Positions 52,685 to 61,613 of a stretch of 64,000 bases of DNA are shown piece by piece (position 1 is the stretch's first letter; each line of letters opens with the position of its first letter). The notes beneath the pieces are model-generated. The model did no database searches. It was given only the letters and a program-made list of their open reading frames with translations, and was not told the origin of the DNA. A program made the translations under genes and the position numbers. The DNA lies in NCBI GenBank assembly GCA_965279475.1, contig CBDIIA010000003.1:1-64000 (forward strand), read 5' to 3'. The stretch comes from Pseudorhodoferax sp965279475 (GTDB taxonomy: Bacteria; Pseudomonadota; Gammaproteobacteria; Burkholderiales; Burkholderiaceae_C).

Positions 52685-52717
52685 GCCCGCCTCCGGTTTT
52701 GCAGTAGGCTTGTGTGT

Positions 52718-53293
52718 ATGAGCAAGGCCTTCACCCGCGAAACCGATGCCGACACCGATGAAGACGACATCGCGCTGCCGCCGTTGCCCGGTGGCGGCAA
52801 GAACTACATCACGCCGCAGGGCTACGCGCGGCTGCGCGCCGAACTGCTGGACCTGATCGACAACGAGCGGCCCAAGGTCGTCGACATCGTGCACTGGGCC
52901 GCGAGCAATGGCGACCGCTCGGAGAACGGCGACTACCTCTACGGCAAGAAGCGGCTGCGCGAGATCGATCGCCGGATTCGCTTCCTGACCAAGCGCCTCG
53001 AGATCGCCGAGGTGACCGATCCGAGCGTGCACCATGGCAGCGACCAGGTGTTCTTCGGCGCCACGGTGACCTATGTGGCGGACCACGGCCCCGAGCAAAG
53101 CATCACCATCCGCGGCATCGACGAGGCCGACAGCGCCCAGGGCGAGGTCAGCTGGATCGCACCGATCGCGCGCGCGCTGCTGAAGGCCCACACCGGCGAC
53201 GTGGTGCGGCTGGCCACGCCAGCGGGCCTGAAGGACATCGAGGTGCTGGAAGTGCGTTACCCGGCGCCTGCTGCCGCGACGGCCGCGCACTGA
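52718..53293 (+). CDS. greB: Transcription elongation factor GreB
   Basis: A 191-residue Gre factor that rescues backtracked RNA polymerase by stimulating transcript cleavage. NYITPQGYARLRAEL opens the coiled coil; GDRSENGDYLYGKKRLREID holds the acidic tip (Asp and Glu) and GreB-like basic patch; the C-terminal domain has FFGATVTY and VSWIAPIARALL. An acidic 25-residue N-terminal extension makes it longer than E. coli GreB (158). ATG 52718. Convergent with spoT. Confidence 0.93.
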   Translation: MSKAFTRETDADTDEDDIALPPLPGGGKNYITPQGYARLRAELLDLIDNERPKVVDIVHWAASNGDRSENGDYLYGKKRLREIDRRIRFLTKRLEIAEVTDPSVHHGSDQVFFGATVTYVADHGPEQSITIRGIDEADSAQGEVSWIAPIARALLKAHTGDVVRLATPAGLKDIEVLEVRYPAPAAATAAH

Positions 53294-53311
53294 AGCCGGC
53301 GCGGCCCCGGT

Positions 53312-55585
53312 TCAGGGTGCAGGCGTAGCGCGCATGGCGCGCAGCACGGCAGGTGTGCGCCGGAGGTTGCGCAGCGCCTGCTCCAGGTGCGTGCGGTCGC
53401 GCACGGCGATCACGAAGCGCAGATCGGTCGCGTCGGCCGCTTCTTCCTGGCCCATGTCCATGTGCGTGATGTCGACCTCGGAGGTCGCCAATGCCGCGGC
53501 CACGCGGGCCAGCACCCCCTTGCCGTTGGTGACGGTCACGACCACGCCGGTCTCGAACGGCCGCACGGGCTCGTCGGACCAGTCGACGGCGATGAAACGT
53601 TCGCTGTCCTTGTATTGCAGGCGCTTGGCCACGGCGCATTCGGCGGTGTGGATCACCAGGCCCTCGCCGCGGCCGAGATAACCCACGATCTCGTCGCCCG
53701 GCACCGGCCGGCAGCAGCGTGCGAATTGCACCGAGGCGTTTTCGCTGCCATCGATGACCACGCCGCCCTGCGATACGGTCTCGTGCGCGGTGTAGCGCTC
53801 GCGGGTCATCAGCAGCGCATCGGGTTTGTCGCCGTTCTCGGTCATCAGCACCATCAGCCGCTTGGCGACGATGCTGGCGATGCGCTTGCCCAGGCCGATG
53901 TCGGTCAGCAGTTCGGCGCGTGTGCGGTTGCCCGAGAAGCGCAGCAGCTTCTCCCAGATCGGCAGGCCGGTCGCGTCGGTCTCGGGCAGTTTCTCGATGC
54001 CTTCGGCGCGCACCGCCTGCAGCAGCAGTTTTTCGCCGAGGCCTTCGGATTCGGTCTGCGCCAAGCCTTTCAGGTGGTGGCGGATCTTGGAGCGCGCACG
54101 CCCGGTACGCACGAAGCCGAGCCACGCGGGGTTGGGTGCGGAGACCGGCGCCGTGATGATCTCGATCACGTCGCCGTTCTTCAGCTCGGTGCGCAGCGGC
54201 ACCTGCTCGTCGTTGATGCGCGCGGCGACGGTGCGGTCGCCCACATTGCTGTGGATCGCGTAGGCGAAGTCGACTACCGTCGCGCCGCGCGGCAGCGCCA
54301 TGATCTGGCTCTTGGGCGTGAACACGTAAACCGCATCGGGGAACAGGTCGACCTTCACGTGGTCCCAGAATTCGGTCGCGTCCCGGGTCTCGTTCTGGAT
54401 GTCCAGCAGCGACTGCAGCCACTGCGTGCCCATGCGCTCGGCCGTGCCACCGTCCGGTTGGTTGGCCTTGTACAGCCAGTGCGCCGCCACACCGGACTCT
54501 GCGACCACGTGCATCGCATCGGTGCGCATCTGGAACTCGATGTTGACCCCCGACGGCCCCACCAGCGTGGTGTGCAGCGACTGGTAGCCGTTCACCTTGG
54601 CGATCGCGATGTGGTCCTTGAAGCGGCCCGGCACCGGCTTGTACAGCTGGTGCAGGATGCCGAGCGCGGTGTAGCAGTCGGTCACGGTCGCCACGATCAC
54701 CCGAAAGCCGTAGATGTCGGTCACCTGCGCAAAACTCAGGTGCTTGTCGTCCATCTTGCGGTAGATCGAGTACAGCGTCTTCTCGCGCCCGGCGATGCGC
54801 ACCACCATGCCGGCGGCGGCAAACGCGGCCTCGAGTTCCTGGCGCACCTTGCTGACCAGGTCGCGCCGCCGGCTGCGTGCCTTGGCGACGGCCTTGGCCA
54901 GCACGGCATGGCGCCAGGGCAGCAGGTGCTGGAACGCCAGTTCCTGCAGCTCGCGGTAGGTGGTGTTGAGCCCGAGCCGGTGGGCGATGGGGGCGTAGAT
55001 GTCCAGCGTTTCCGACGAGATGCGCGCCCACTTGTCGCGCGGCAGATCGCCCATCGTGCGCATGTTGTGGGTGCGGTCGGCCAGCTTGATCAGGATCACC
55101 CGCACGTCGCGCGCCATCGCCAGCAGCATCTTGCGGAACGACTCGGCCTGGTTTTCCTCGCGGGTGTTGAAGCGCAGCTTGTCGAGCTTGGTCAGGCCGT
55201 CGACCAGTTCGGCCACCGGCGCGCCGAAGCGCTCGATCAACTCGGGCTTGGTCACACCGCAATCTTCGATCGCGTCGTGCAGCAGCGCCGCCATCAGCGC
55301 CTGGGCGTCGAGCTTCCAGGCGGCGCACTGCGCGGCCACGGCGATCGGATGGGTGATGTAGGGCTCGCCGCTACCGCGCAGCTGGCCCAGATGCGCCTCG
55401 TCGGCGAAGCGGTAGGCCTGGCGGACCTGCTCGATGCTTTGCGGGTCCAGGTAGTCCAGGCTGGCGGTCAGCGCCGCGAAGCTGGCCGCCGCGGCATTGG
55501 CGGCAGCCGGGTTGACCTTGTGGGCTCCGGGCTTGGGGCGAAGGGGTGCCGGAGCTGCAGAGGGGGGAGGCAGCGCGACGCTCAT
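53312..55585 (-). CDS. spoT: Bifunctional (p)ppGpp synthetase/hydrolase
   Basis: A 757-residue RSH enzyme controlling the stringent response. LLHDAIEDCGV is the HD/ED hydrolase site; GRFKDHIAIAK contains the R.KD motif typical of bifunctional enzymes (RelA has E.DD); VNGYQSLHTT completes the synthetase site. TGS (YVFTPKSQIMALPRGATVVD) and C-terminal ACT domains follow. Both activities appear intact. It follows rpoZ, separated by a terminator hairpin, matching the common rpoZ-spoT order. Confidence 0.96.
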   Translation of the reverse strand: MSVALPPPSAAPAPLRPKPGAHKVNPAAANAAAASFAALTASLDYLDPQSIEQVRQAYRFADEAHLGQLRGSGEPYITHPIAVAAQCAAWKLDAQALMAALLHDAIEDCGVTKPELIERFGAPVAELVDGLTKLDKLRFNTREENQAESFRKMLLAMARDVRVILIKLADRTHNMRTMGDLPRDKWARISSETLDIYAPIAHRLGLNTTYRELQELAFQHLLPWRHAVLAKAVAKARSRRRDLVSKVRQELEAAFAAAGMVVRIAGREKTLYSIYRKMDDKHLSFAQVTDIYGFRVIVATVTDCYTALGILHQLYKPVPGRFKDHIAIAKVNGYQSLHTTLVGPSGVNIEFQMRTDAMHVVAESGVAAHWLYKANQPDGGTAERMGTQWLQSLLDIQNETRDATEFWDHVKVDLFPDAVYVFTPKSQIMALPRGATVVDFAYAIHSNVGDRTVAARINDEQVPLRTELKNGDVIEIITAPVSAPNPAWLGFVRTGRARSKIRHHLKGLAQTESEGLGEKLLLQAVRAEGIEKLPETDATGLPIWEKLLRFSGNRTRAELLTDIGLGKRIASIVAKRLMVLMTENGDKPDALLMTRERYTAHETVSQGGVVIDGSENASVQFARCCRPVPGDEIVGYLGRGEGLVIHTAECAVAKRLQYKDSERFIAVDWSDEPVRPFETGVVVTVTNGKGVLARVAAALATSEVDITHMDMGQEEAADATDLRFVIAVRDRTHLEQALRNLRRTPAVLRAMRATPAP

Positions 55586-55630
55586 GCCTCAAATGTAGCG
55601 CGCTGTCCGGCGGCTGCAGCCCGGCCAATG

Positions 55631-55657
55631 AAAAAGGCACCGCGTTGCGGTGCCTTT
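55631..55657 (-). terminator. Terminator or attenuator between rpoZ and spoT
   Basis: Read on the minus strand, AAAGGCACCGC and GCGGTGCCTTT form a perfect 11-bp stem with a 3-base loop followed by a U-run. It lies between the rpoZ stop and the spoT ATG, so spoT either has its own promoter or depends on readthrough. Confidence 0.85.
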
Positions 55658-55682
55658 AGCGGGTACAGCGCTGGCGCGTGGC

Positions 55683-55886
55683 TCAGCTCGGCACTTTCTT
55701 CAGCATTTCCAGGCCAACCTTGCCGGCGGCGATCTCGCGCAGCGCGGTGACGGCCGGCTTGTTCTTGCTCTCGATCTTCGGCGCGTGGCCCTGGCTCAGC
55801 ATGCGGGCGCGGTAAGTCGCGGCCAGCACCAGCTGGAAGCGGTTCGGGATTTGCAGCAGGCAGTCTTCAACGGTGATGCGGGCCAT
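55683..55886 (-). CDS. rpoZ: RNA polymerase omega subunit
   Basis: A 67-residue omega subunit: MARITVEDCLLQIPNRFQLV and ATYRARML, then NKPAVTALREIAAGKVG are family-typical. It aids assembly of RNA polymerase and forms part of the ppGpp binding site 1, fitting its link with spoT. GGGGAAC lies before the ATG. It begins 17 bases after gmk. Confidence 0.97.
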   Translation of the reverse strand: MARITVEDCLLQIPNRFQLVLAATYRARMLSQGHAPKIESKNKPAVTALREIAAGKVGLEMLKKVPS

Positions 55887-55903
55887 GAGAATGTTCCCCA
55901 GTC

Positions 55904-56524
55904 TTAAACGATGTGTAACGATTTGAAGGTGTCGGCCCGGCCACGAACCTGGGCCAGGTACCGGAGGCGCTGGGCATGGACAATGGCTTTCAGGTCGAAA
56001 ACCGCCCGGTCAAATAACTCGTTGATTATAACGAAGTCGAACTTGGCGGCCTGCGCCATCTCCACGGCGGCATTCTTCAGGCGCAATTCGATCACGTCCT
56101 GCGCGTCTTCGCCACGCCGTTCCAGGCGCGAGCGCAGCTCTTCCCAGCTCGGCGGAAGGATGAAGACCAGCACGGCGTTGGCGAACACCCGCTTGATCTG
56201 GATCGCACCCTGGAAATCGATCTCGAGGATGACGTCGGCGCCCTGGGCGATGCGCTCCTCGATCGCCTTGCGTGAAGTGCCGTAGCGGCAACCATGCACC
56301 AGTGCCCACTCGAAGAATGCGTCGGCCGCGACCATCGTGTCGAACTCAGCGTCGGAGACGAAGAAGTATTCGCGGCCGTGCTTCTCCTGGCCGCGCGGCG
56401 CGCGCGTCGTGTGCGAGACGGACGGCTGCACCTTGGAGTCGAGTTCGAGCAAGGCCTTCACCAGGCTGGACTTGCCGGCCCCGCTGGGCGCTGCGACGAC
56501 GATCAGATTGCCGGGATAGTCCAT
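55904..56524 (-). CDS. gmk: Guanylate kinase
   Basis: A 206-residue kinase converting GMP to GDP. VVAAPSGAGKSSLVKALL is the P-loop; PSVSHTTRAPRGQEKHGREY is the GMP-binding region; ILEIDFQGA the Walker B-like strand; VFILPPSWEELRSRLERRG the lid. ATG 56524 gives the usual length, although the frame is open to 56728. Cotranscribed with rpoZ. Confidence 0.96.
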   Translation of the reverse strand: MDYPGNLIVVAAPSGAGKSSLVKALLELDSKVQPSVSHTTRAPRGQEKHGREYFFVSDAEFDTMVAADAFFEWALVHGCRYGTSRKAIEERIAQGADVILEIDFQGAIQIKRVFANAVLVFILPPSWEELRSRLERRGEDAQDVIELRLKNAAVEMAQAAKFDFVIINELFDRAVFDLKAIVHAQRLRYLAQVRGRADTFKSLHIV

Positions 56525-56603
56525 GGCGACGTGAGGGCTGGATGGGCCGACGAGTTTATCAGTCGACTTGGGGCCCGGCCCCGCCGCGACCGTGTGTGCG
56601 GCC

Positions 56604-59600
56604 TCAGGTCGCGGCCTGCTCGATGCCACGCAACTGGGCCACCGGTACCGGCTTGCCGAACAGGTAGCCCTGGAACTCGCGGCAGCCATTGCGGGCCAGA
56701 AAGTCGCGCTGGCCCTCGTTCTCCACACCTTCGGCGACCACCGTCAGGTCCAGGCTGTGCGCCAGCGTCAGGATGGTGCGGGCGATGGCCGCGTCGTTCG
56801 GGTCGGTCAGCACGTCGCGCACGAACGACTTGTCGATCTTCAGCTGGTCCAGCGGCAGCCGCTTCAGGTACGACAGCGACGAGTAGCCGGTGCCGAAATC
56901 GTCCAGCGAGAAACCGACGCCGCGGGCCTGCAGCTGGGTCATCTTGTCGATCACGTCCTCGACGTCGTTGAGCAGCATGCTCTCGGTCAGCTCGATCTTC
57001 AGCCGGTGCGGGCTCGCGCCGGTGCGCTGCAGCACGCCCAGCACCTGCGCGACGAATTCCGGCTGCCGGAACTGCCGGGCGCTCACGTTCACCGAGATCT
57101 TCAGCGGCGCCGTCTCCGGCACCGCGGCCCACAACGCCAGCTGCCTGCAGGCCGACTCCAGCACCCATTGGCCGAGCGGCAGGATCAGCCCCGTGCGTTC
57201 CGCCAGCGGGATGAATTCCACCGGCGGCACCAGTCCGCGGCGCGGATGCTGCCAGCGCAGCAGCGCCTCCACACCGGTCAGCCGCGAGGCGATGTCGACG
57301 ATGGGCTGGTAGTACAGGCGCAGCTCCTCGCGCTGCAGGCCGCGCCGCAGATCGGCCTCCAGCGCCGAGCGCGCGGCCACGGCGGCCTGCATCTCGGGGT
57401 CGAAGAACCGCACCACGTTGCGGCCTGCGGCCTTGGCCTGGTACATCGCCATGTCGGCGCGCTTCAGCAGTTCGTCCACGCTCTGCCGGTGGCCGTTGAA
57501 CACGGTCACCCCCAGGCTGGGCGTGCTGTGGTGCTGCGTGCCTTCCAGGTCGTAGGGCTGGTTCAGCGTGGCCATGATCTTGCGCGCGGTCGCATCGGCC
57601 AGCGGCGTCGATTCGGCCAGGCTGTCGCTGAGGTTCTCGATCATCACGACGAACTCGTCGCCGCCGAACCGGGCCACCGTGTCGCCCTCGCGCATGCAGG
57701 CGGTCAGCCGCTGCGCCACGATCCGCAGCAGCGCATCGCCCATCGCGTGGCCCAGCGTGTCGTTCAGGTCCTTGAAGTTGTCGAGGTCGATGAACAGCAG
57801 GGCGCCATGCTGGCCGCTGCGGTGGCTGGCGGCCAGCGCCTGCGCCAGCCGCTTGACGAGCAGGCGGCGGTTCGGCAGGTTGCACAGTGCGTCGTAGAAC
57901 GCCAGGCGTTCGATCTCGGCCTCGGCCTCCTTGCGGTCGGTCACGTCGCGGCCGGTGCCGCGGTAGCCGGTGAAGTCGCCGCGCGGGTCGAACATCGGCA
58001 GGCCCGACACCGCGAAGTAACGCAGCCCCGCCAGGCCTTCCACATCGGCCGGGAACACGAACTCGCGAAACTCCTCGCGCCGCGCCCGCAGCGCCTCCCA
58101 TTCAGCCCATTGCTCCGCGGTGGCGCGGTACACCAGGAAGCCCCGGCATTCCTGCGCGGTCTTGCCCAGCATCTGCGAGAAGTCGAAGCGCGTCCCGATC
58201 TCGCGCGAGGCCTCGAACTTCGTGAAGCGCCCCTCGGCGTCCTGTTCCCAGTACCAGTCGGTGATGAGCTCGGTGAGGCTGCGAAACCGCAGTTCGCTCT
58301 CGCGCAGCGCCGTCTGCGAGGCCACGTACGAGGTCACGTCGGTGAACGTGCGCACCCGGCTGCCGCTGGCGAGCCGGCGCGTCCGCACTTCGATCACCCG
58401 GCCCGCACGCGACTTGCGCAGGTAGATGTCGGGCATCTCCTTGCCTTCCGGGCGGCCGGCGTATTCCTCGGCGACGTAGCCGCGCGCCTCGGCGTCGATC
58501 AGCGCGAAGGTTTCGCCGAAGTCGCCGCGCTCGGTCTGGAACTGCACGATCCGGTCCACGCTCGGCAGCGGCGCCAGCAGCGACTCGGGCAGCTCCAGCA
58601 GCTCCATGTAGCGCAGGTTGTAGGCCGCCAGCCGGTTGTCGGGCGACACCAGCGAGATGCCTTGCGAGACGCTGTTGAGCATGTCCCCCATGGCCTGCGT
58701 CTTCTGGGCCAGCAGCTCGGCGATGACCCGGTTCTCCTGCTGCGCCGCCCGCTTCAACAGCTCGGAGCGGTCCGCCTGGATCCGCTGTCCGATGGTGCCG
58801 AGCAGCGGCGCCAGAAACGCCACGTCCGCAGGTGTGTAGGGCAGGGCGCGGTCTGCCAGGCCGACCACACCCACGATCTCGGTGCCGATGCAGATCGGGA
58901 TCGCGGCCAGCGGGATGCCGGCGGGGTTCCCCTCCGCGTCGCCGGCGCGCAACCAGGGTTCGCGGCTGCCGGCGACGGTGGCCAGCAGGTGCTGCAGATC
59001 GCCCCATGCGTCGCCGGGCGCGGCCGCCGCGTCACCCGGTGGCGCGCTGGGGTCGGCGCTGGCCCGCAGCTGCAGCAGTGCCTCGCCCGCCACCCCGCGG
59101 CCCAGCTCCGCGATGAAGCCCCGGGCGCTCGATGTCAGCGCCAGCAGGTCGGCGAGCATGCCGCCGAACGCGGGGCCGGCATCGCTGCCGGACAGGAAGG
59201 CCGCCTGCGCGCGGTTGACGGCCTGCACCAGTTGCAGTTGCCGCTCGAACGCCGACAGCGCCTCCTTGCGCGCGGTGATGTCGATCTGCGTGCCTGCGGA
59301 GCGCAGCACCGTGCCGTCGGCCGCGAATTCGAGGATGCTGCCGCGGCTCTGGATCCATCGCCAGCCGCCGTCCTTGTGGCGCATCCTGAATTCGACTTCG
59401 TAGCGCGAGGTCTGCAGCTTGAAGCCTGCCTCTTCGGCGCTCTCGATGCGCGGGATGTCGTCGGGGTGCACCAGGCCCAGCCAGCCGGAGGCGTCCATCG
59501 GGATCTCTTCGACCGCGTAGCCGAGCATCGACGCCCACTGGGTGTTGATCGTGTTGCGCCGGGTGCGGGCGTTCCATTCCCACAGTCCGACGTTGGCGCT

Positions 59601-60020
59601 GGCGATGGCCAGCTCGAAGTGTTCGCTGTTGTCGCGCAGCCGCCGCATCTCGCGCGACTTCTGCAGCACCGTGTCGAGCTGCGCGCGCAGGCCGCGCAGC
59701 GCAGCACCCCTGGCATCCGTCACCAGATAGTCGGCGCAGCCCAGCCGCATCGCGCGCGCGGCCGCCCATTCGGCGCCAGGCTCGACCGCGAGCAGCACCG
59801 GCGTGCCCTGCAGTTCGCCCAGCAGATCGAAGCAGTCGCCGTCGTGCAGGCGATGGCACAGCACGACCGCATCGAAGCGGCCGTCGTGCAGTCGCTTGCG
59901 CGCATCGGCGATCGAGGTGGCACGGACCACGCAGCCGCCGGCGGCCGGTGGCTGCAGCGCGCCGGCCAGCGCCGCGGCGTGCGCGGTGTCACTGTCGATC
60001 AGCAGGACGGAGACGTTCAT
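56604..60020 (-). CDS. GGDEF-EAL sensor protein with receiver-like, PAS and GAF domains
   Basis: A 1138-residue cyclic-di-GMP enzyme. Order: a receiver-like domain (1-115) lacking the phospho-Asp (VVLCHRL where DLxxP is expected), PAS/PAC (130-250), GAF (270-410), two more PAS domains (to about 700), GGDEF (ARFGGDEFVVMI) and EAL (GVEALLRWQHP; IELTES; LDDFGTGYSSL; KIDKSFV; VAEGVE). Both catalytic domains look intact, so it may switch between synthesis and degradation. No membrane helix, hence cytosolic. May influence polysaccharide or motility; target unknown. Confidence 0.93.
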   Translation of the reverse strand: MNVSVLLIDSDTAHAAALAGALQPPAAGGCVVRATSIADARKRLHDGRFDAVVLCHRLHDGDCFDLLGELQGTPVLLAVEPGAEWAAARAMRLGCADYLVTDARGAALRGLRAQLDTVLQKSREMRRLRDNSEHFELAIASANVGLWEWNARTRRNTINTQWASMLGYAVEEIPMDASGWLGLVHPDDIPRIESAEEAGFKLQTSRYEVEFRMRHKDGGWRWIQSRGSILEFAADGTVLRSAGTQIDITARKEALSAFERQLQLVQAVNRAQAAFLSGSDAGPAFGGMLADLLALTSSARGFIAELGRGVAGEALLQLRASADPSAPPGDAAAAPGDAWGDLQHLLATVAGSREPWLRAGDAEGNPAGIPLAAIPICIGTEIVGVVGLADRALPYTPADVAFLAPLLGTIGQRIQADRSELLKRAAQQENRVIAELLAQKTQAMGDMLNSVSQGISLVSPDNRLAAYNLRYMELLELPESLLAPLPSVDRIVQFQTERGDFGETFALIDAEARGYVAEEYAGRPEGKEMPDIYLRKSRAGRVIEVRTRRLASGSRVRTFTDVTSYVASQTALRESELRFRSLTELITDWYWEQDAEGRFTKFEASREIGTRFDFSQMLGKTAQECRGFLVYRATAEQWAEWEALRARREEFREFVFPADVEGLAGLRYFAVSGLPMFDPRGDFTGYRGTGRDVTDRKEAEAEIERLAFYDALCNLPNRRLLVKRLAQALAASHRSGQHGALLFIDLDNFKDLNDTLGHAMGDALLRIVAQRLTACMREGDTVARFGGDEFVVMIENLSDSLAESTPLADATARKIMATLNQPYDLEGTQHHSTPSLGVTVFNGHRQSVDELLKRADMAMYQAKAAGRNVVRFFDPEMQAAVAARSALEADLRRGLQREELRLYYQPIVDIASRLTGVEALLRWQHPRRGLVPPVEFIPLAERTGLILPLGQWVLESACRQLALWAAVPETAPLKISVNVSARQFRQPEFVAQVLGVLQRTGASPHRLKIELTESMLLNDVEDVIDKMTQLQARGVGFSLDDFGTGYSSLSYLKRLPLDQLKIDKSFVRDVLTDPNDAAIARTILTLAHSLDLTVVAEGVENEGQRDFLARNGCREFQGYLFGKPVPVAQLRGIEQAAT

Positions 60021-60114
60021 GGGGGCGGTGCGCCCGCGGCCGTGGGAGGGCGCTGCAGGGACAGGGGCACGCGCCCATTATCTCGACAAGGCCGTGGCCA
60101 CTGTTGCCTGGGCA

Positions 60115-60393
60115 CTACAGCGCAGGGCGCACCACGAGGTTCGAGGCCGGGTAGGCCACGCAGGGCAGGATGCAGCCTTCGGCCTTCTCCTCGGCGCTGA
60201 GGCCGGGCCATTCGATGCGGTAGTGCACCTGGCCTTCGAGCGCCAGGCACAGGCAGGTGCGGCAGGTGCCGTTGCGGCAGGAACTCGGCCAGTCGAAGCC
60301 GGCCAATTCGGCCGACAGCAGCAGCGGCTGCCCGGCCGGCGCGGCGAAGGCCAGGGCGGTGTCGGCGATCTGCACGCGGTAGGTGTCGGTCAC
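60115..60393 (-). CDS. [2Fe-2S] ferredoxin
   Basis: A 92-residue plant-type ferredoxin. SSCRNGTCRTCLC gives the C-x4-C-x2-C set and CILPC the fourth ligand. The start is GTG 60393, overlapping the DUF938 stop (GTGA), so translation is coupled. It could serve any reductase, including the Fpr at 48035, but there is no direct link. The 94 bases to the GGDEF-EAL start contain nothing recognised. Confidence 0.87.
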   Translation of the reverse strand: MTDTYRVQIADTALAFAAPAGQPLLLSAELAGFDWPSSCRNGTCRTCLCLALEGQVHYRIEWPGLSAEEKAEGCILPCVAYPASNLVVRPAL

Positions 60394-61010
60394 GCCGCCG
60401 GCCCCGCCGCAATACCGAAGGCCAGCAACAGGTTGTGGGCCGGCATGTCGGTGCGCGTGCGCAGTTCCAGGCCCGCGGCTTGCGCGGTCTGCACCACGTC
60501 CGCCAGGCGGCGCAGGCCCCAGGCGGGGTTGCGCTGGCGCAGGCTGTCGTCGAAGGCCTGGTTGCTCGGCGCCAGCGGCTCGCCATCGACCCTGAACGGG
60601 CCATACAGCACCAGCAGACCGTGCGGCGCCAGGTGGCGTGCCGCGCCCTGCATCAGCGCGGCGCAGGTGGCCCAGGGCGAGATGTGCAGCATGTTGGCGC
60701 AGAACACCAGGTCCACCTGGCCGATGCCGGGCCACGTGGCCGACATCACGTCGAGCGCGCGGGGCGCCAGCATCCGCTCGGCCGTGCCGGCGCTGCGCCA
60801 GGCGGCCATCGAGCCGAGCGCACCCGCGTCGCCATCGGTCGGCTGCCAGGTCCAGCCCGGCAGGCCCTCGACGAAAAACGCCGCATGCTGGCCCGTGCCG
60901 CTGGCGATCTCGAGCGCGTGCCCGCGGGCGGGCAGCAGCCGCTGCAACTGCTCCAGGATGGGCTGGCGGTTGCGTTCGGCGGCGGGGCTGCGGGCGCGGA
61001 TGTCGGGCAT
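60390..61010 (-). CDS. DUF938 SAM-dependent methyltransferase-like protein
   Basis: A 206-residue Rossmann-type protein of the DUF938 family: SPAAERNRQPILEQL, LEIASGTGQHAAFF (motif I), WQPTDGD, FCANMLHISPW and LYGPFRVDGE are characteristic. Substrate unknown. It is divergent from the GNAT gene at 61094 and coupled to the ferredoxin gene downstream. Confidence 0.87.
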   Translation of the reverse strand: MPDIRARSPAAERNRQPILEQLQRLLPARGHALEIASGTGQHAAFFVEGLPGWTWQPTDGDAGALGSMAAWRSAGTAERMLAPRALDVMSATWPGIGQVDLVFCANMLHISPWATCAALMQGAARHLAPHGLLVLYGPFRVDGEPLAPSNQAFDDSLRQRNPAWGLRRLADVVQTAQAAGLELRTRTDMPAHNLLLAFGIAAGPAA

Positions 61011-61093
61011 GGCGGCCCGAGTTTAGAGGCCCGCGCACGACCACCGCGCGTTGCGCGACAATCCCGACCCCCATCCTTCTTTGCAAGCCCTGC

Positions 61094-61609
61094 ATGTCCA
61101 GCTACGAAGTCCGCCCCGCCACGCTGCGCGATGTCCAATCCATCGTCGATCTGCACGCTGCCGCCACCCAGGCCGTCTACAAGGGCATCGTGCCCGACGA
61201 GCAGCTGAACAGCTCGCCCGTGGCGAAACGCCTGCAGGTGTGGCGCGAGGCCATCGAGTACGGCGATCCGCAGGTGCACATCGCCGTGGGCGAAGGCCTG
61301 TCGGTCGGCTTCGTCGCCTTCGACCGTTCGCGCGACAAGGGCAGCAAGCCCACGGTCGGCGAGATCTGGGCGATCCACGTCACACCGGCCCACTGGGGCC
61401 AGGGCGCAGGCCTCGCGTTGTGGGATGCCGCGCGCGAGGGCCTGGAGGACGAAGGCTGCACCAGCGTCACCGTCTGGGTGCCGCTGCGCAACGAGCGCGC
61501 GCTGCGTTTCTTCGAGATGGCCGGTTTCAAGCGGGAGCTGAACACCGCGCGCACCACGCCGATGGGCGAGATCCGCATCGAAGAGATCCGCCTGAAGCGC
61601 GGCGTCTGA
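61094..61609 (+). CDS. GNAT family N-acetyltransferase
   Basis: A 171-residue acetyltransferase: YEVRPATLRDVQSIVDLH at the start, IWAIHVTPAHWGQGAGLALWD as the acetyl-CoA binding motif A, and VWVPLRNERALRFFEMAGF as motif B. Acceptor unknown; this subgroup includes small-molecule and toxin-modifying enzymes. Convergent with phoX, 4 bases apart. Confidence 0.9.
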   Translation: MSSYEVRPATLRDVQSIVDLHAAATQAVYKGIVPDEQLNSSPVAKRLQVWREAIEYGDPQVHIAVGEGLSVGFVAFDRSRDKGSKPTVGEIWAIHVTPAHWGQGAGLALWDAAREGLEDEGCTSVTVWVPLRNERALRFFEMAGFKRELNTARTTPMGEIRIEEIRLKRGV

Positions 61610-61613
61610 GTTT

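Noticed and set aside
53387..55750. A 787-codon + strand open frame opposite spoT
   Set aside because: No recognisable domain; the opposite strand encodes a complete, motif-rich SpoT.
56568..60200. A 1210-codon open frame on the + strand opposite the GGDEF-EAL gene
   Set aside because: Arg/Gln/His-rich antisense frame without domains, produced by GC-rich third-position bias of the real gene.
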